From positions 558,001 through 622,000 of the forward strand of contig JAWRVZ010000274.1 in the NCBI GenBank assembly GCA_037043235.1: a stretch of 64,000 bases of DNA, written 5' to 3'. The notes under the pieces were generated by a model. It did no database searches, had not been told where the DNA came from, and saw only the letters and a program-made list of their open reading frames with translations. Source of the stretch: Rhodeus uyekii (taxonomy: Eukaryota; Chordata; Actinopteri; Cypriniformes; Acheilognathidae). Within the stretch, counting starts at the first letter, position 1. Each line of letters starts with the position of its first letter. This document shows positions 10,203 to 21,799 of this stretch, in pieces. Position numbers and translations under genes: made by a program.

Positions 10203-11856
10203 TATGTCACTTTCTTCAGCGAGAGGAGCTCTAACAATGTTCACCATATCGAAGGAGTCCCACGGAGGGCCTGGCAGCTTAGCACTACAATCTCTAGGAG
10301 TAGAGGCCTCAGCTTAACAACGTGACTCAATAACTATGACTATCTCTAGTGGAGAGAGGCCTGACAAAGCTCATCCATAGCCAAGCTCTAAGAGCGGAGG
10401 CCTCAGTATGTGTACTCTCTAAACCAAGAGGAGACCTAACAATGCTCTACATTTGAGACATCTTGCCAGAGGCTCACATAGAGCCTACAACTTGCACAGA
10501 CTATATAAATGGAGCTCAGGTTCCTGACAACATTCATTCGTTAGCCGAGCTCTAAGAGCAGAGGCCTCAGCGCTACAATGACCAACAAGAAATCCAACGA
10601 GGAGGTTCAGAGAGAGCCTGCCGCTCGCAAATGTTACTCATGTGGAGCTCAATAAGTATCCCGTCACTTAAGGAGGCTCACAAACACGAAGAGCCTAGCA
10701 ACTTAGCAACTACCCCATGCTCAGGCTTGGCTCCGAAGAAGCTCTAAGAATAGAAACCCAGACTTCAGCTTACATCTGACCAAACACTCACATCTCGCCC
10801 AACCGCCAGTAAGGGTGATGACATATAGAGACACACTGCCAAACACATTATGAGTCCAGTCTCAGTGAAAAGCACATCAGAGCACCACCTTACCTCGGAT
10901 AGGGAAAGAAAAAGGGCCTGAGGCATCATGTGCAAGGTTGGCAGCAGCCTGACCAGCTGCTGCATATGTTCTGCTATTCAGAAATGATGTAACAGACAGT
11001 GGTCAGGTTGGCAGAGACAGTGTTTTCAGTGCAGATCACTGCCCATTAGGGCATGGCATGGCATGGCTGGGAATGGGCATCATAAATGCCCATTGAGAGA
11101 TAGCTTGCCAGCTTGTTATCAACAGGATGAATATGCATATCCATATTCTAGCATCCTTTCTACATCGGCGTAGTTCGCCTGTAACTGATGGATGCGAATA
11201 AATTGTGACTTTCCCCAAGATCTCTACACTTCAGTGTAAAGAGTTGGAAGAAAGGGTATACTCGTACGAGCAGGGTGGTTACAATCCAACAGGAAATGAT
11301 CAATGATCATTTGAAGCTGCTCACGCTTCTACAGCATATCTAACCTATCTGTGGCGCGAGTCATAACTTCATGAAACATAAAGACATGAAACATGTCTTG
11401 TTTTTACTTGCTGTAATTTGTTGAGACAGATGCATTAAACAAACTGTCTCCTGAAGATAAGAAAGAGGATGACGTATTGCGCCTGCAGTCAAACCAGTGG
11501 TGATGTCATGTTTGACTCATGCTTCAGACACCTCTCATACTGGAGGTATTCCCCATAGCGACCCCTAGGGGACACAGCATGAGTTCCCTTTCGAAAGGGA
11601 AACTCATGCAGTGATTCAGCAGTGCGGGAAGAGAATCACCAACTTCATCGAACCAAATGACAGAAATAGTTGAATCAGCATCGTCTCAGAGTCAGTTCAC
11701 CAAGTGAGGCCTCTGTAACCCAGACTAAACCCACACCAGTATCAGCTCCATGATCACATGATCCTCTTCCCTCCACACATTCCATAGAGAAGGCCAAATG
11801 GTCCTAACCTAAATAACACACAAACACATATGTATGTGGGCGCATAATAAACTCTG

Positions 11857-12030
11857 CGGGGGATGACTTGCACAAAACTCTGACTTTGTGCACACTTACC
11901 GACACCCCCATGTGATCAAAATGCAAACCAGCACAGACAGTACAGTCCTTTAAAAATAAATAACTTTGGTCCTTCAAGCCAGATGTGTGACTGCCATGGA
12001 ATAACATTTCCAGAGTCTGTGACATGACAG
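11857..12030 (+). repeat. Dispersed repeat B, copy 2 (3' part)
   Basis: It matches 7622-7795 through 'acttgcacaaaactct', 'ccgacacccc', 'atgcaaaccagcaca', 'gccagatgtgtgact' and 'agtctgtgacatgac'. No coding frame. Confidence 0.75.
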
Positions 12031-12869
12031 AGACATGACAGAAAAATGTTCAATGCAACTCAAATGTACAGCTATTTCAGCTTATTTAATTTGTTCTTAT
12101 GTATGCACATGGTTTTAAATGCTTATAACTAATGCTTATAACATGGTTTTAAATGCTTATAATCTTTCATCCTTTAATCCAGTCATGCAGGGTCTCTGCA
12201 TTGAGTCTTTGCATTTTTAAACTGATTATGTACGGTATATTGTGTTATGCCAAAATGTACCAAATTATTTATTTCACTCCTTTGAACCAAAGTCTGTCCA
12301 ATTCAGATAGCATCATAAATTATGCTGATTAGTTGGGAACAGAAACAAAGGAAACTGTCCCGTTCTGCCGTTCCAACCAAGCAATTGGCTGTTCTGGCAA
12401 AAAGTGCTTTTAAAAATGCCTAACGGCCAGATGAACACTCTCTTGTTTTTACGACTCTTGCTCTTTTTCCGTCTCTTGCCCTCTTGCTTTCCGGACTCTC
12501 TCTTTCACAGCGACTTCAGAGCTATCTTGTTTGAACAAAATTGTCACTAGGGCCGACATCATGTAACGCTTGAGAGCAGTGAAGAGCGCCCTCCACTGGT
12601 CAAAACCAATATAAACGTGAGAAATCCAGTGGAGGAAGTGAGCTGTATTGGAAAATTCTTACAAAGACTACAAATAAAGGGGGGAAATTATAATTTTGGA
12701 TTTTTGTTTTAGATGGGTCATTTGGTAACAATTTGCTCAGTCGAAGCACTGCTTGTAAGACAGGTCTAGTGCAGCGAGCGGACGAAATCACAGATCACAA
12801 TAATCTACTGAGACATTGGGTTTCTCAAATGTTAACCAGTGAAAATTGAGAAAACTTAAGTCAGATAAG

Positions 12870-14160
12870 TCTGACCAGCCCACAAAGAATTCCTTTTGCC
12901 CTATTGCCTAAGGTGGAACAGGAGCTGAAGCGCATGCAGTCCTTGATTCTCTGAGATCGCTGAACCAACAGAATCAACAGGTTTGGTCAGGATTTGTGTC
13001 AACCTCAAATGTTTGAATCAGGTTGTAAAATGTGAATGTTTTATTCTCCCAACATTAGAGGATATTGTCCCCAAACTCTCAGGAGCCTGTGTATTTTCTA
13101 CTTTGGACGTGTCCTCAGGGTTTTGGGAAATCCCTTTTGACCAAATTTGTGTGAGGTTGACCACATTCATAACTCCAGTAGGACGTTTCTGTTTTAATAG
13201 ACTAACATTATGGGTTACTTCAATGCCTGAAATTTTCCAAACAGAAATGAGTCGACTTCTAATTGGACACAAAGGCACTGTAGTTGTCATGGATAACATC
13301 CTTGTTTTTGGCAAGGATCAAAATGAGTATGATGAGAATCTTGAGGCCGTTCTGAAGCCCATCAGAGAGTCAGGTCTGAAACTGAACCCTGATAATGTCA
13401 CTTTAACAAATCTGAGCTGCAGTATTTTGGCCACATCATCAGTCATGAAGGAATCAAGCCTGATGCAACCAAGGTAAGGCAATCAATGAAAAGCCTAGTC
13501 CCACTAACTTAATGGGAACGATTAATTATATAGGCATATTTTTGCTAAAGTTATACACAGAACTCCAGCCAGTCACAGCTATGTTGAAGAAGGACACAAC
13601 ATGCCTTTGGACAGAAGTTTACGAGCAGGTCCTTAACAAAGCACAAGTTAGCCTCAGCTCCCACTCTTGCATAATATGATCCAGAGAAACCAACTATGGT
13701 CAGTGCAGAAGCGAGTAGTTTTGGGCTAGGAGCTGCCTTGCTCCAAATTCATGGTGATGCAGCCCATACTGTCGCATTCTGTTCCAGAACCTTGACTGAA
13801 GCGGAGTGCAGATACTCACAAATGGAAAAGGAGTGCCTGGCAGGGGTGTGGGCATGCGAGCGGTTCCTTCCGGTTTGTGGTCTGTTTGCTGGGAAATTTC
13901 ATCCAAGATGGGAAGGATGCGAGTGGTTCCACCCGCTACCTTCCTGTCTTGGATGAATTTTCCCAGCAAACAGACCACAAACCTTTAATACTGCTACAAG
14001 GTGCATTGAACCTCAAGGAGCAATGAATCTGGACCTTCCTGGTGCAGGAACTGAACATTTAAATACTCCTGTGGTTGCCCCTTTTGTACCTGTGAAGACA
14101 CCGTCAGTGGTAACTTTTAGCGGAAGAGTTGTGAAAACACCAAAACGTTACTTAGACTAA
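12870..14160 (+). pseudogene. Ty3/gypsy-type pol remnant (RT and RNase H)
   Basis: An open stretch (12983-13477) reads RICVNLKCLNQVV, STLDVSSGFWEIP and a degenerate catalytic box VVMDNILVFG where Ty3/gypsy RT has a double aspartate. A second frame (13696-13860) gives SAEASSFGLGAALLQ and FCSRTLTEAECRYSQMEKE, the RNase H region. The connecting piece 13480-13690 is also recognisable but frameshifted. A final short frame ending ATTACTTAGACTAA-like at 14158 suggests the Pol C-terminus. Gag, protease and integrase core are missing, and a palindrome (13874-13981) disrupts RNase H. Non-functional. Confidence 0.85.
13874..13981. repeat. Near-perfect 108-bp palindrome inside the RNase H region
   Basis: The left arm starts TTTGTGGTCTGTTTGCTGGG and the right arm is its complement, ending in CCCAGCAAACAGACCACAAA, with few mismatches over about 54 bases per arm and almost no loop. 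In intact gypsy elements only the right arm (encoding TDHKPL) is expected, so the left arm is an inverted duplicate. Confidence 0.9.
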
Positions 14161-14386
14161 AAGCAGTTTGCAGAGACTGATTAGTATGGTGTAAGGGAAA
14201 CCATAAGGAGTGGAGAGGAAGATAGATAAAGGAGAAAATGACATAAGTGTTATATCATATTGTTCAATGATGTCTTCATTTGGGAAGATGGTGAAAACAA
14301 CAAGAGTGATGTAGTTTTATTCTGTTGTACTTTATTTTGTTATTGTGTTAAAGAATATGTAATGTTCTCTTTCAAAAGAGGGGACA

Positions 14387-14540
14387 TGTGTAGAAACCAG
14401 TCTTGTGGTGTTAGCCAATCAAGTGGAGATTCCCCCCACATGTATACAGATGAGAGTAAACAAAACGTTAGAGAGCTATCTATATAGTATGTTCAATAAA
14501 GCATGTTTTTTAGACAACATTGTTGTTCCCTCTCGTGACA
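14387..14540 (+). mobile_element. Possible 3' LTR of the gypsy remnant
   Basis: A purine-rich tract (aaaagagggga) precedes TGTGTAG, and the segment ends CGTGACA with an AATAAAG signal at about 14495. This fits a short LTR after a polypurine tract. No 5' partner LTR was found. Confidence 0.4.
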
Positions 14541-15385
14541 GCTCATAAGCTGGGCATGCTCAGCACGCAGCTCAGAAGGCTACACAAACTTTGCCCCACA
14601 TCAGCACCTGCATTATCTTTCACAAGGCTTTCCCAGCTGATGTCCACATACCCTCTGAGAGAGAGATAGAAAGCACATATAGAGATCCTAGACCATCCAT
14701 TCATAGATTCATAGGTAAGATTCATAGAGGAAATACCAGGCATTCAGCATGCTTGCTCTCGGAGTCAGAGCATTGGTGGAGATGCTCAATCAGCTGGGTG
14801 ACAAAAGAACCACATTGAGTTACTAGTGTAGCCAGACTCATGTTTAAACTGCCAATCTCAAAAGGTGTTCATCCTCTCAGAAACCCCATACCAAACCTTC
14901 TTCACACTGAAACCAAACATGATTAACCAGTAAATGTGTAAATGGGAAGTGCTATGCTTTGGAATGACAAATGAAGATCCAAGTGTCTCCGTAGAAAGAA
15001 ATTTCCATATCAACAATTTTCTTCAAATTGTACCTTGCACAGACAGCCACTGAACTGGTGAATAAACTATGAGCTCTTCTCACTTTAGGCAGGTTTGATA
15101 TGAGACAGTGAGCTAGTAACATTCCTTCTGTTGTTGCCAAACTTCCAGAGACAGTCAGATGTAAAAAAAAAAAAAAAATTGCTGTGTCGTGTGAATTTCT
15201 CAGAACCCCGAGAACAGTCTTTGTCTCTACCAACCTGCATTCTATTCAACTGGTGTCGATTGTTCCCAGCCTTTTACGATTAAAATAGGATGGCGCAATG
15301 ATAAATGTTGACGAATTATTTTCAAACGTATAAACACTAGAGCAATATATATAATTCATTTCACAAAACCTAAGGACCAGGAAAC
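14541..15385. other. Intergenic stretch, no gene recognised
   Basis: Short chance ORFs and a 16-base A run near 15163. Nothing else identified. Confidence 0.4.
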
Positions 15386-15697
15386 TGTCACGGAATGACG
15401 GCGAGGACGAAGACGAAGATGAGAGTCCAATGAAACTTTAATCATAAATGCAGGGTGCCGTAACAGTCGTGCTAACAAAACATGTGATACACACAAACTC
15501 ATTGTAGCACAAACAACAACCGACAACTGAAAGGTGGAGAAGGAGAACTAAATATACAAGTGATAATGAACAAAAGACAAACACCTGTGAGGATTAGTGA
15601 CCATGACAACTGATGAGTGACAGAAAGATCTAGAACAAAATGAACATGTGACTGAAAAATGGCAAAATAAGAGTCCTGGTTTAGTGAAGACGTGACA
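15386..15697 (-). mobile_element. Solo LTR (family L1), copy B, inverted
   Basis: It is the reverse complement of the LTR at 1980-2271, starting TGTCACGG and ending GACGTGACA. Flanking bases (GAAAC and TAACT) do not match, so the target duplication is lost or altered, probably by the hAT-like insertion directly after it. Confidence 0.8.
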
Positions 15698-15701
15698 TAA
15701 C

Positions 15702-15840
15702 TAGTGATGGGCAAAGCGAGGCTTCATGAAACACTGAAACACTTGAATCAAATGTGCCGTATTGTTTCGAGGCTTCGAAACTCTATACCGACACCCGTCT
15801 CCACGGCGACATCTAGTGGTCAATTGCACATGTCTGAAAC
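15702..15840 (+). mobile_element. hAT-type MITE fragment
   Basis: It begins TAGTGATGGGCAAAGCGAGG and continues 'cttcatgaaacactgaaacac', resembling the MITE at 25599-25753, which starts TAGTGATGGG and is flanked by an 8-bp duplication. The right end here was not found. Confidence 0.5.
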
Positions 15841-15898
15841 TTTGACAACAATCCATTAAAAAAAATAAAAATGTTATGTTTGTGTTAATGTGGCGAGT

Positions 15899-15910
15899 TT
15901 TCTCTCTCTT

Positions 15911-15984
<74 letters not shown>
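15899..15984. repeat. Compound microsatellite (CT)n-(TA)n
   Basis: A CT-rich run with periodic TTT interruptions to 15947, then uninterrupted TA to 15984. Confidence 0.95.
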
Positions 15985-15989
<5 letters not shown>

Positions 15990-16052
15990 GAAAGTATATA
16001 TATCTATTAATCTATATATTAATATTTGAATCTATATATAAATTTATATATC

Positions 16053-16136
16053 TGGGTGACAGAAAGATCTATAACAAAATGAACATGTGACTGAAAAAAG
16101 GCAAAATAAGAGTCCTGGTTTAGTGAAGACTTGACA
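16053..16136 (-). mobile_element. Solo LTR (family L1), copy C, truncated
   Basis: It matches the last 80 bases of copy B ('gggtgacagaaagatct', 'gagtcctggtttagtgaagac', ending TTGACA). Its other side is replaced by TA-rich sequence. Confidence 0.75.
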
Positions 16137-17079
16137 GAAAATAATTTCAAAGGAAGTGAACGAGAGTTGTCAGAAACATTCACAGCCTTGCAGTTCACAC
16201 TACATAGCCAACTTGCAAAGCAGCAAATCCAGTTCGACTGCATCAGGAGTTCCCCACTTTGGTAGTAAATGGGGAAAAAATCAGGTCGCTAAAAAGCTGC
16301 ACTCAACCTTTCAGCTCATCATGTATTTGGGGAAGTGCTGAGAATGGTTCTTGCAGTAAAAATCAGAACTACTATCAGAGCTAAATCAGAGCTACTGAGC
16401 GAGAAACTTTTGAGTACTCACCGATCATTTCATGGCACACTTTAAAAAGCAGTTCATATCTACCCAAACTACAAACCCAATCAAAGTGGAGGCCAAAAAC
16501 CTGGACAATGGAAACGTGATGAAAATTATTGATCAGCAATATCAGCCCTTCCCAGGGCTCTCTGGCCAGTGTGTAAGGTCAAAGCCATGATAGGAGCTGA
16601 TGATCAAATAAGAACAGCTGAAGTGCAAGTGGGTGGTCGTAAATATATTAGACCAGTAAGTACACTAATCTGCTGGCCAGTGTTACTGAATGATGACAGA
16701 TACTCTTTGATTTTTTTCTGTAATGATTTTGCTACATAAATTGGGATTGCATATCATTTTTTAATTTGATTTGACAGTTAGTTTTGGCCTACCCAGAATA
16801 AGGATGAAATTTCTGCTCTGTCAGCTGATTGCTATAGAGTTGCCTTATTGTTTGTGTGTGTTCATGAGACGTGTGTTTGTTTATGTCTTATGCTTAAATA
16901 GTTGTAACATCTTGTTTCTTGTCTTTAGTGTGAGAAGATAAGCTGTTAGTGGTCCATTCTATTCTATCTATGTCATCTTCATAAGAGTCCAGATATAATC
17001 CAATAATCCATAGCATCCATGCATATTTAATATCGTAAGGTTGTGTTTTGTATTATTTTAAGATTTTACTAACTTGTGT
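16137..17079. other. Intergenic stretch, no gene recognised
   Basis: No bounded repeat or coding frame could be supported. Confidence 0.4.
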
Positions 17080-17405
17080 AACCAGCATATAGTATTTTTG
17101 CACGTGAATAACCTTTAAAGTCAGTATTCTTTGGCATGATTATGACTGCTGTCTTTGGCTAAATACACAGTAATACATCATTAGATACGGCAGTCCGTCG
17201 AATCCCCTTATTGAAATATTTACTGATGCTGATTTTATGTATTGTGTATTATTTCATAAATTATTATGTATATGTCTTTATTTGTTTAGAAACCACTCAT
17301 GATATACATGGAGCATTGGTTGCACTGAACTGTGGCTCTGTGCGTTCTTACTAACGCCCCCTGGTGATCACAATGCAAAACAGTTCAGTCCTTTAAAAAT
17401 AAATA
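17080..17405 (+). repeat. Dispersed repeat B, copy 3
   Basis: It aligns with 7376-7740 across 'taaccagcatat', 'tgcacgtgaataacctt', 'ttactgatgctgat', 'cgccccctggtgatca' and the 'cctttaaaaataaata' end. Confidence 0.75.
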
Positions 17406-17539
17406 ACAGTACTGCTTTGTACTTTAAATTTTTTTCATCACATGACAACCATGAGAACAGTTGTAAAAGAGTTGCATCTTGTAGAATAACATGCTGTCTT
17501 ATACAATATGGATAGTTAAATTATGCATTCTCATCTAAT

Positions 17540-17700
17540 TTAAAAACTGAATTACTTTCTTTGTTCTGTGGAAAACAGAATAAGATGTTTTGAAGAATGA
17601 TAGAAACCAAACAGTTTTGGTGACCATTGACTTCCCTTGTATGAACATAAAAGAAAACTGAGACATTTCTCAAAATATCTTCTTTTTTAAGCATAAAGTT
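17540..17700. repeat. MITE fragment related to 52975-53395
   Basis: It carries the 'ttctttgttctgtggaaaacagaa' and 'caaaatatcttctttt' arms of a common foldback-type fish MITE; the same words occur at 53000-53380. Confidence 0.5.
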
Positions 17701-19440
17701 AACAAGTATTAAGTTTAAAAAAAACTTCATAGTAATAAATATTCAGAGTATACATAGTTTAGTGTAGTTTAGATATGCAGCGTCTGATAATCATATTCTG
17801 AAGCATAATAAATTGAAGGGAACTGGATGAAATTGTTCACTAAGATTGATTTCACTGTAATTTGATTGTGACTGTTTTCTCAGGACTTGAGCTTTCATGT
17901 GTTCCCAAGGTCTGCGAGGGCTTCATCTGACCCTCATGAGAGAGTGTCTTAGTCTTCCACTGTGTAACGCACATTGATAAAGCCTGCAGGCAAAATCTAG
18001 ACTGTGAAGGTGACTCATAACTGAGCCAGTGTAACTACTGTCAGCTGAATGGAAATAGGAGGGGAAGAGGGGAAATAGGGTACTTTTCCTTTCCTAGGGA
18101 CCTTCTGTTGTGAGAAATGATTGAGGACTATCTGCTATACATGTTAGGATCTCCAAGGAATTCATGTCAATTATCTGTAGAGGACATATGTTTGTGGTTA
18201 ATTTATGAGTCCCATACATGCAACAGATTCCTATATTCTTGTACATTAATATATGAAACACCATTATTTTGGCCATAAGTATTTCTCATCCATGGATTTA
18301 AATATGGCTGACATCACATGTAAGCAAATGGTAACAACCGAAACAGTAGTTCTGTTGTTTGTGTAATTGTCATTTGTACTTTCATTTTTGTTGATTTATC
18401 CCGAAAATGCTTAGCCTGAAGAGTTGACATTTTGCCTCAGAATCCTTTGACGTCAGTAGCCATGAATCATGCAAGCTAAATGTATTAATTCTCGTTATTA
18501 TAAGAGTCAATAAAAATAGATTACAAAGGCTTGTGTTACTTTCATAACAGCCAGACGTAGTAATTTTATGTTAGTTTTATTAAGTTTATTGACTGTTATC
18601 TACGCTTTCTCCTAGATTACTCAATACTGGGAAAGCAATTACTTTACCACTATTTTGCCCTTTAGCTAGACATTTAATTCTTTACGATTCAAGCAATGTA
18701 GTTGAGTTAATGAAAAAGTTTTTTAAGTGTTATGTAAGTAGAAAAAGTGTGCTGCCATAATTGGTTTTCTGAAAATCAAAGAACACATGGATGCCATGAG
18801 TTAGCGGTAATGTCACATTTGAATAAAAACAAAGATATCGAAAACTAAGACACTTAAAGAAATTGACAGTGCATTCAAGGTAAACATGTTTTCAGTTCCT
18901 GCATTTATTGGCAACCAAACCCATGAATTTGGTGTTGCTATTACACCATGCTCCCGAACTGCAAATGCCTGTGAAAAATAAGTGTGCTTAATTGTATTGA
19001 ATGTGCACTCATAGTGTACATCAAATCCAGAAAGTATTTTTTTTTAACTGCCTATACCTTCTTGCAGATAACTGTAAGGGCTATTTTTAGTTTCATTGTT
19101 TTGATTTAATTTTCATGATTTTTCTTGTTCCTGTTTTGCCTGAGATCTCATCCTTTGTTAGTTGCTATGATTTCTAATTGAGTTGTACATCTGCTCAATG
19201 TCCTGTTTATGATCTTTCTTATGTATTTAAGCTCTTAGGGGCCATTTACACAACACCGTTTTCATCTAAAAACTGAGAACGTTTTGTGCATTTTGGCCGT
19301 TCATTTTACATTGCAATGTTTTGGGGGCCCTAAAAAAAACTTTTGAAAACAAAGCTTTAAAAAACAATACCATTATTAATACCACCAGTGTAAACTACAA
19401 TTACATAATGTGCATGTGTATTACGTGTTCAGTCTATAGG
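17701..19440. other. Intergenic stretch, no gene recognised
   Basis: AT-rich sequence with no coding frame above chance and no bounded repeat that I could support. Confidence 0.4.
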
Positions 19441-19640
19441 TGTGTCGTGTTTCTTTACAAAGTGACATCACCGGCCTGGCATGCATGACATAGTGTCATA
19501 ATTGTCAACGCTGAAGTTTCAAAATCATTACTCCAGTTTTCAGTGTCACATGACCCTTTAGAAAACATTCTAATATAGTGATTTGATGATAAAGAAATAT
19601 TTCTGATTATCATCAGTGTGGAAAACAGTCACGCTGCTTA
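19441..19640 (-). repeat. Dispersed repeat C, copy 1
   Basis: The wording 'ttcagtgtcacatgaccctt', 'cattctaatatagtgatttg' and 'catcagtgtggaaaacagt' recurs at 61330-61500 in the same orientation and at 43760-44010 in reverse. Non-coding interspersed repeat. Confidence 0.7.
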
Positions 19641-19868
19641 AAACGTTTGTGCCTTTTAAAGTTGACTGGTTTGAGCAGATTTGGAAGGCTGTCTAAGACT
19701 GCCAAACTGGTTTTAGTTCTTTCTTACTCAAATGCAGATGCAGAGAAAGTGTTCTCCATGGTGGGTTTGAACAAAACCAAAACTAGGAACAGTTTGGCTC
19801 TGGACGAAACGCTATACACTGTCATGATGGTGAAAATTGCTGGCCTTGAGCCACAGTGCTTTAAATAA
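19641..19868 (+). pseudogene. hAT-superfamily transposase C-terminus
   Basis: A 73-codon frame includes LVLVLSYSNADAEKVFSMV and KTRNSLALDETLYTVMMVKI. The S-N-A-x-A-E-[KR]-x-F-S block is the signature of the hAT C-terminal dimerisation domain. Upstream zinc finger and catalytic parts are missing, so it is a remnant. It could instead be a domesticated gene's last exon, but no splice acceptor and no upstream exons support that. Confidence 0.75.
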
Positions 19869-21357
19869 ATGCGCAACGAACACTTAAAACACAAAACACC
19901 ATTCATAACTTGAAATGTGTTCTCTCTCTGTCCCACACACACACACAGCTTGACATGCATGCTTAGGGCAAGTTTTGCAAACCTACTGTATTTGTGCAGT
20001 ATGTACTGAGCACTACAGTTCAGATGGCTCATTTGGGTTAAAATTTCTTTTTGATACATTTGTATTTTCGAAATACATTAAACAATTTATTTAATTTGGA
20101 TGAATTTGTCTTTTAACATATTTACAAATTGTTATGATTTCTATTTATACTTGTCAGTCATGAAGAATAGGTAAAATTGAACTGCCAGCAAAAACTTGGG
20201 TGACAGAATTGGGTGGGCTGAGGAGTCTATGCAAATATTTGAGTTGCTCTTCCCCTAACAGATGTAATCTCATTCCAAACTTTTGATAAAAACCCTGTAA
20301 CCTGATTATAAAGGTTTTTAACAACAAAACACATTTACTGATAATCGTATTGATGACAAGTTTGTGAATATTTTGAATAATAAAGGAAAAACAAAAGGTA
20401 AACTCACTTTGGGAGCTTAGCTAGAATATTTTAAACTCACGTGTGAAAATGTTAAAACAAAACTAACTGGCTTAGAAACTTAATTATGAAGTATAAGTAT
20501 TATAACTTTATTATTATATAATGGTCTTAAACTGGGTGTTTGACTGTGTGTAATCAAACACATCAGTTTGTACAGACTTCTTGTGTCAGTTTTCATTTTA
20601 TTCTGGATATATTCTAAATATATTCTGTCAATGACCCAACATTTTTAGTTAATGCAACCTTTGCTGTATAGTTTACCTTTATCAGGTTACTCACTCACTC
20701 ACTGAAAGTGTTTCAGGTCAGACACTATAGCAAAGAGAGAATATTGGACACATATGCCAGTCTACAATGGGTGTGAAAGGACCATTATTCTCCCCACAGC
20801 AGTACATTAAGTTGATCTAGATAAGGCAAATCACTTGCCCTCAGGACAATTAGACAAAAGGTAGTACATGTCCAATGTGCATTAGTTTCATTTGAAGTGT
20901 CTGCCTCTGTGAATCTGAGCATTTGTCACAAGATACACTCTGCCTTTACAGCACAAGAGCTGAACATCCTGCCAAGCAATCCTGTCCTGTAGGCATTCTA
21001 AAGCACAAGTTTTCACATCTGAGACACGTTTCCATTATAAGAGGTAGAGCCCTCGCTCCTTATCGGTTTTGATTACCTACAACTCATCAACTCAAGTTTG
21101 GGCTGGGACAGTCAGGGACCAACTACATTCCTAGACCTACCTTCACAGTGGATTGATATAAAAACAACTTCTTCTGAGACAAGAACAGCAGGATCACTTC
21201 AGGTTGGTAAGATCATACAGTATGTAAACTACATAACAGTAGGTAAAGTCCTCTTGCCACCTGAATATAATCAAACCATGGGATTAATTGGGGTATGTCA
21301 CCTTTGCAAAGCTGAGGAACTTGCCTTACATTCTATTGTCTAGTTATTTTTTGGTTT
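19869..21357. other. Intergenic stretch, no gene recognised
   Basis: Only short ORFs; a 20-base CA-rich run near 19935. Nothing else identified. Confidence 0.4.
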
Positions 21358-21799
21358 TGTGACAGAGTTCCCGTGATGACATTACTTTTGTTTGAGCGCA
21401 CGGTTTCGAGCTTGCTTGTGATGTTCGAATCCCGATTTCAGCCTTGTTCGGTTTTGTGTTTCGGGATTTGGACATTCATGCTCCGTGTGTTTGTCTTCTG
21501 TTGTGAGCGTACAAGATGAGTCCATCTTGTTTCCTCATTATTTGTTTTATTTGCCACACCTGTCCTCTCTGATTAAGTGCCTCATTAATTGTTTCCTATT
21601 TATTCTCCTTGTCTTTGCTTTCCTGTGCTGGTTCGTTGTTGTTTACTCGCCTTAATCAAGTCAAGTCAAGTCAAGCCGAGTCATGTTTTCCCCCACGGGT
21701 AGTTTTGTTTGTCTTTTTGTTTTATTTTTATTGTAAAATAAAGCCCTTCCTCATAGCGTTATTGAGTCCTTGCATTCCCTTCACCCCTGATTCCTCACA
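21358..21799 (+). mobile_element. Probable solo LTR
   Basis: It begins TGTGACAG and ends near CCTCACA, has an AATAAAG poly(A) signal at about 21738 followed by a T/C-rich end, and contains a TCAAG pentamer repeat near 21657. Flanking bases show no matching duplication, so the boundaries are provisional. Confidence 0.5.

Larger units (their letters stand above)
8030..11613. mobile_element. CACTA/EnSpm-like element, about 3.6 kb including a nested Tc1
   Basis: The two ends are inverted copies: 8085-8200 ('ctatggggaatacct', 'gtgtctgaagca', 'tcaccactggtt') matches the complement of 11490-11575. The right terminus, read inward on the minus strand, begins CACTGCATGAGTTTCCCTTT with a TTCGAAA-centred palindrome. 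CACT(A/G) tips and clustered subterminal repeats are hallmarks of CACTA transposons. Subterminal units around 'agagcagaggcctcag' recur at about 8392, 8630, 8757, 10305, 10395 and 10557. The left tip is worn. No transposase frame is visible, so the copy is non-autonomous. Confidence 0.6.

Noticed and set aside
13018..13314. Minus-strand 98-codon ORF
   Set aside because: Shadow of the gypsy RT reading frame on the opposite strand.
19641..19868. Possible domesticated hAT (ZBED-like) gene
   Set aside because: Only the dimerisation tail is present, with no upstream exons or splice acceptor seen; a dead transposon fits better.
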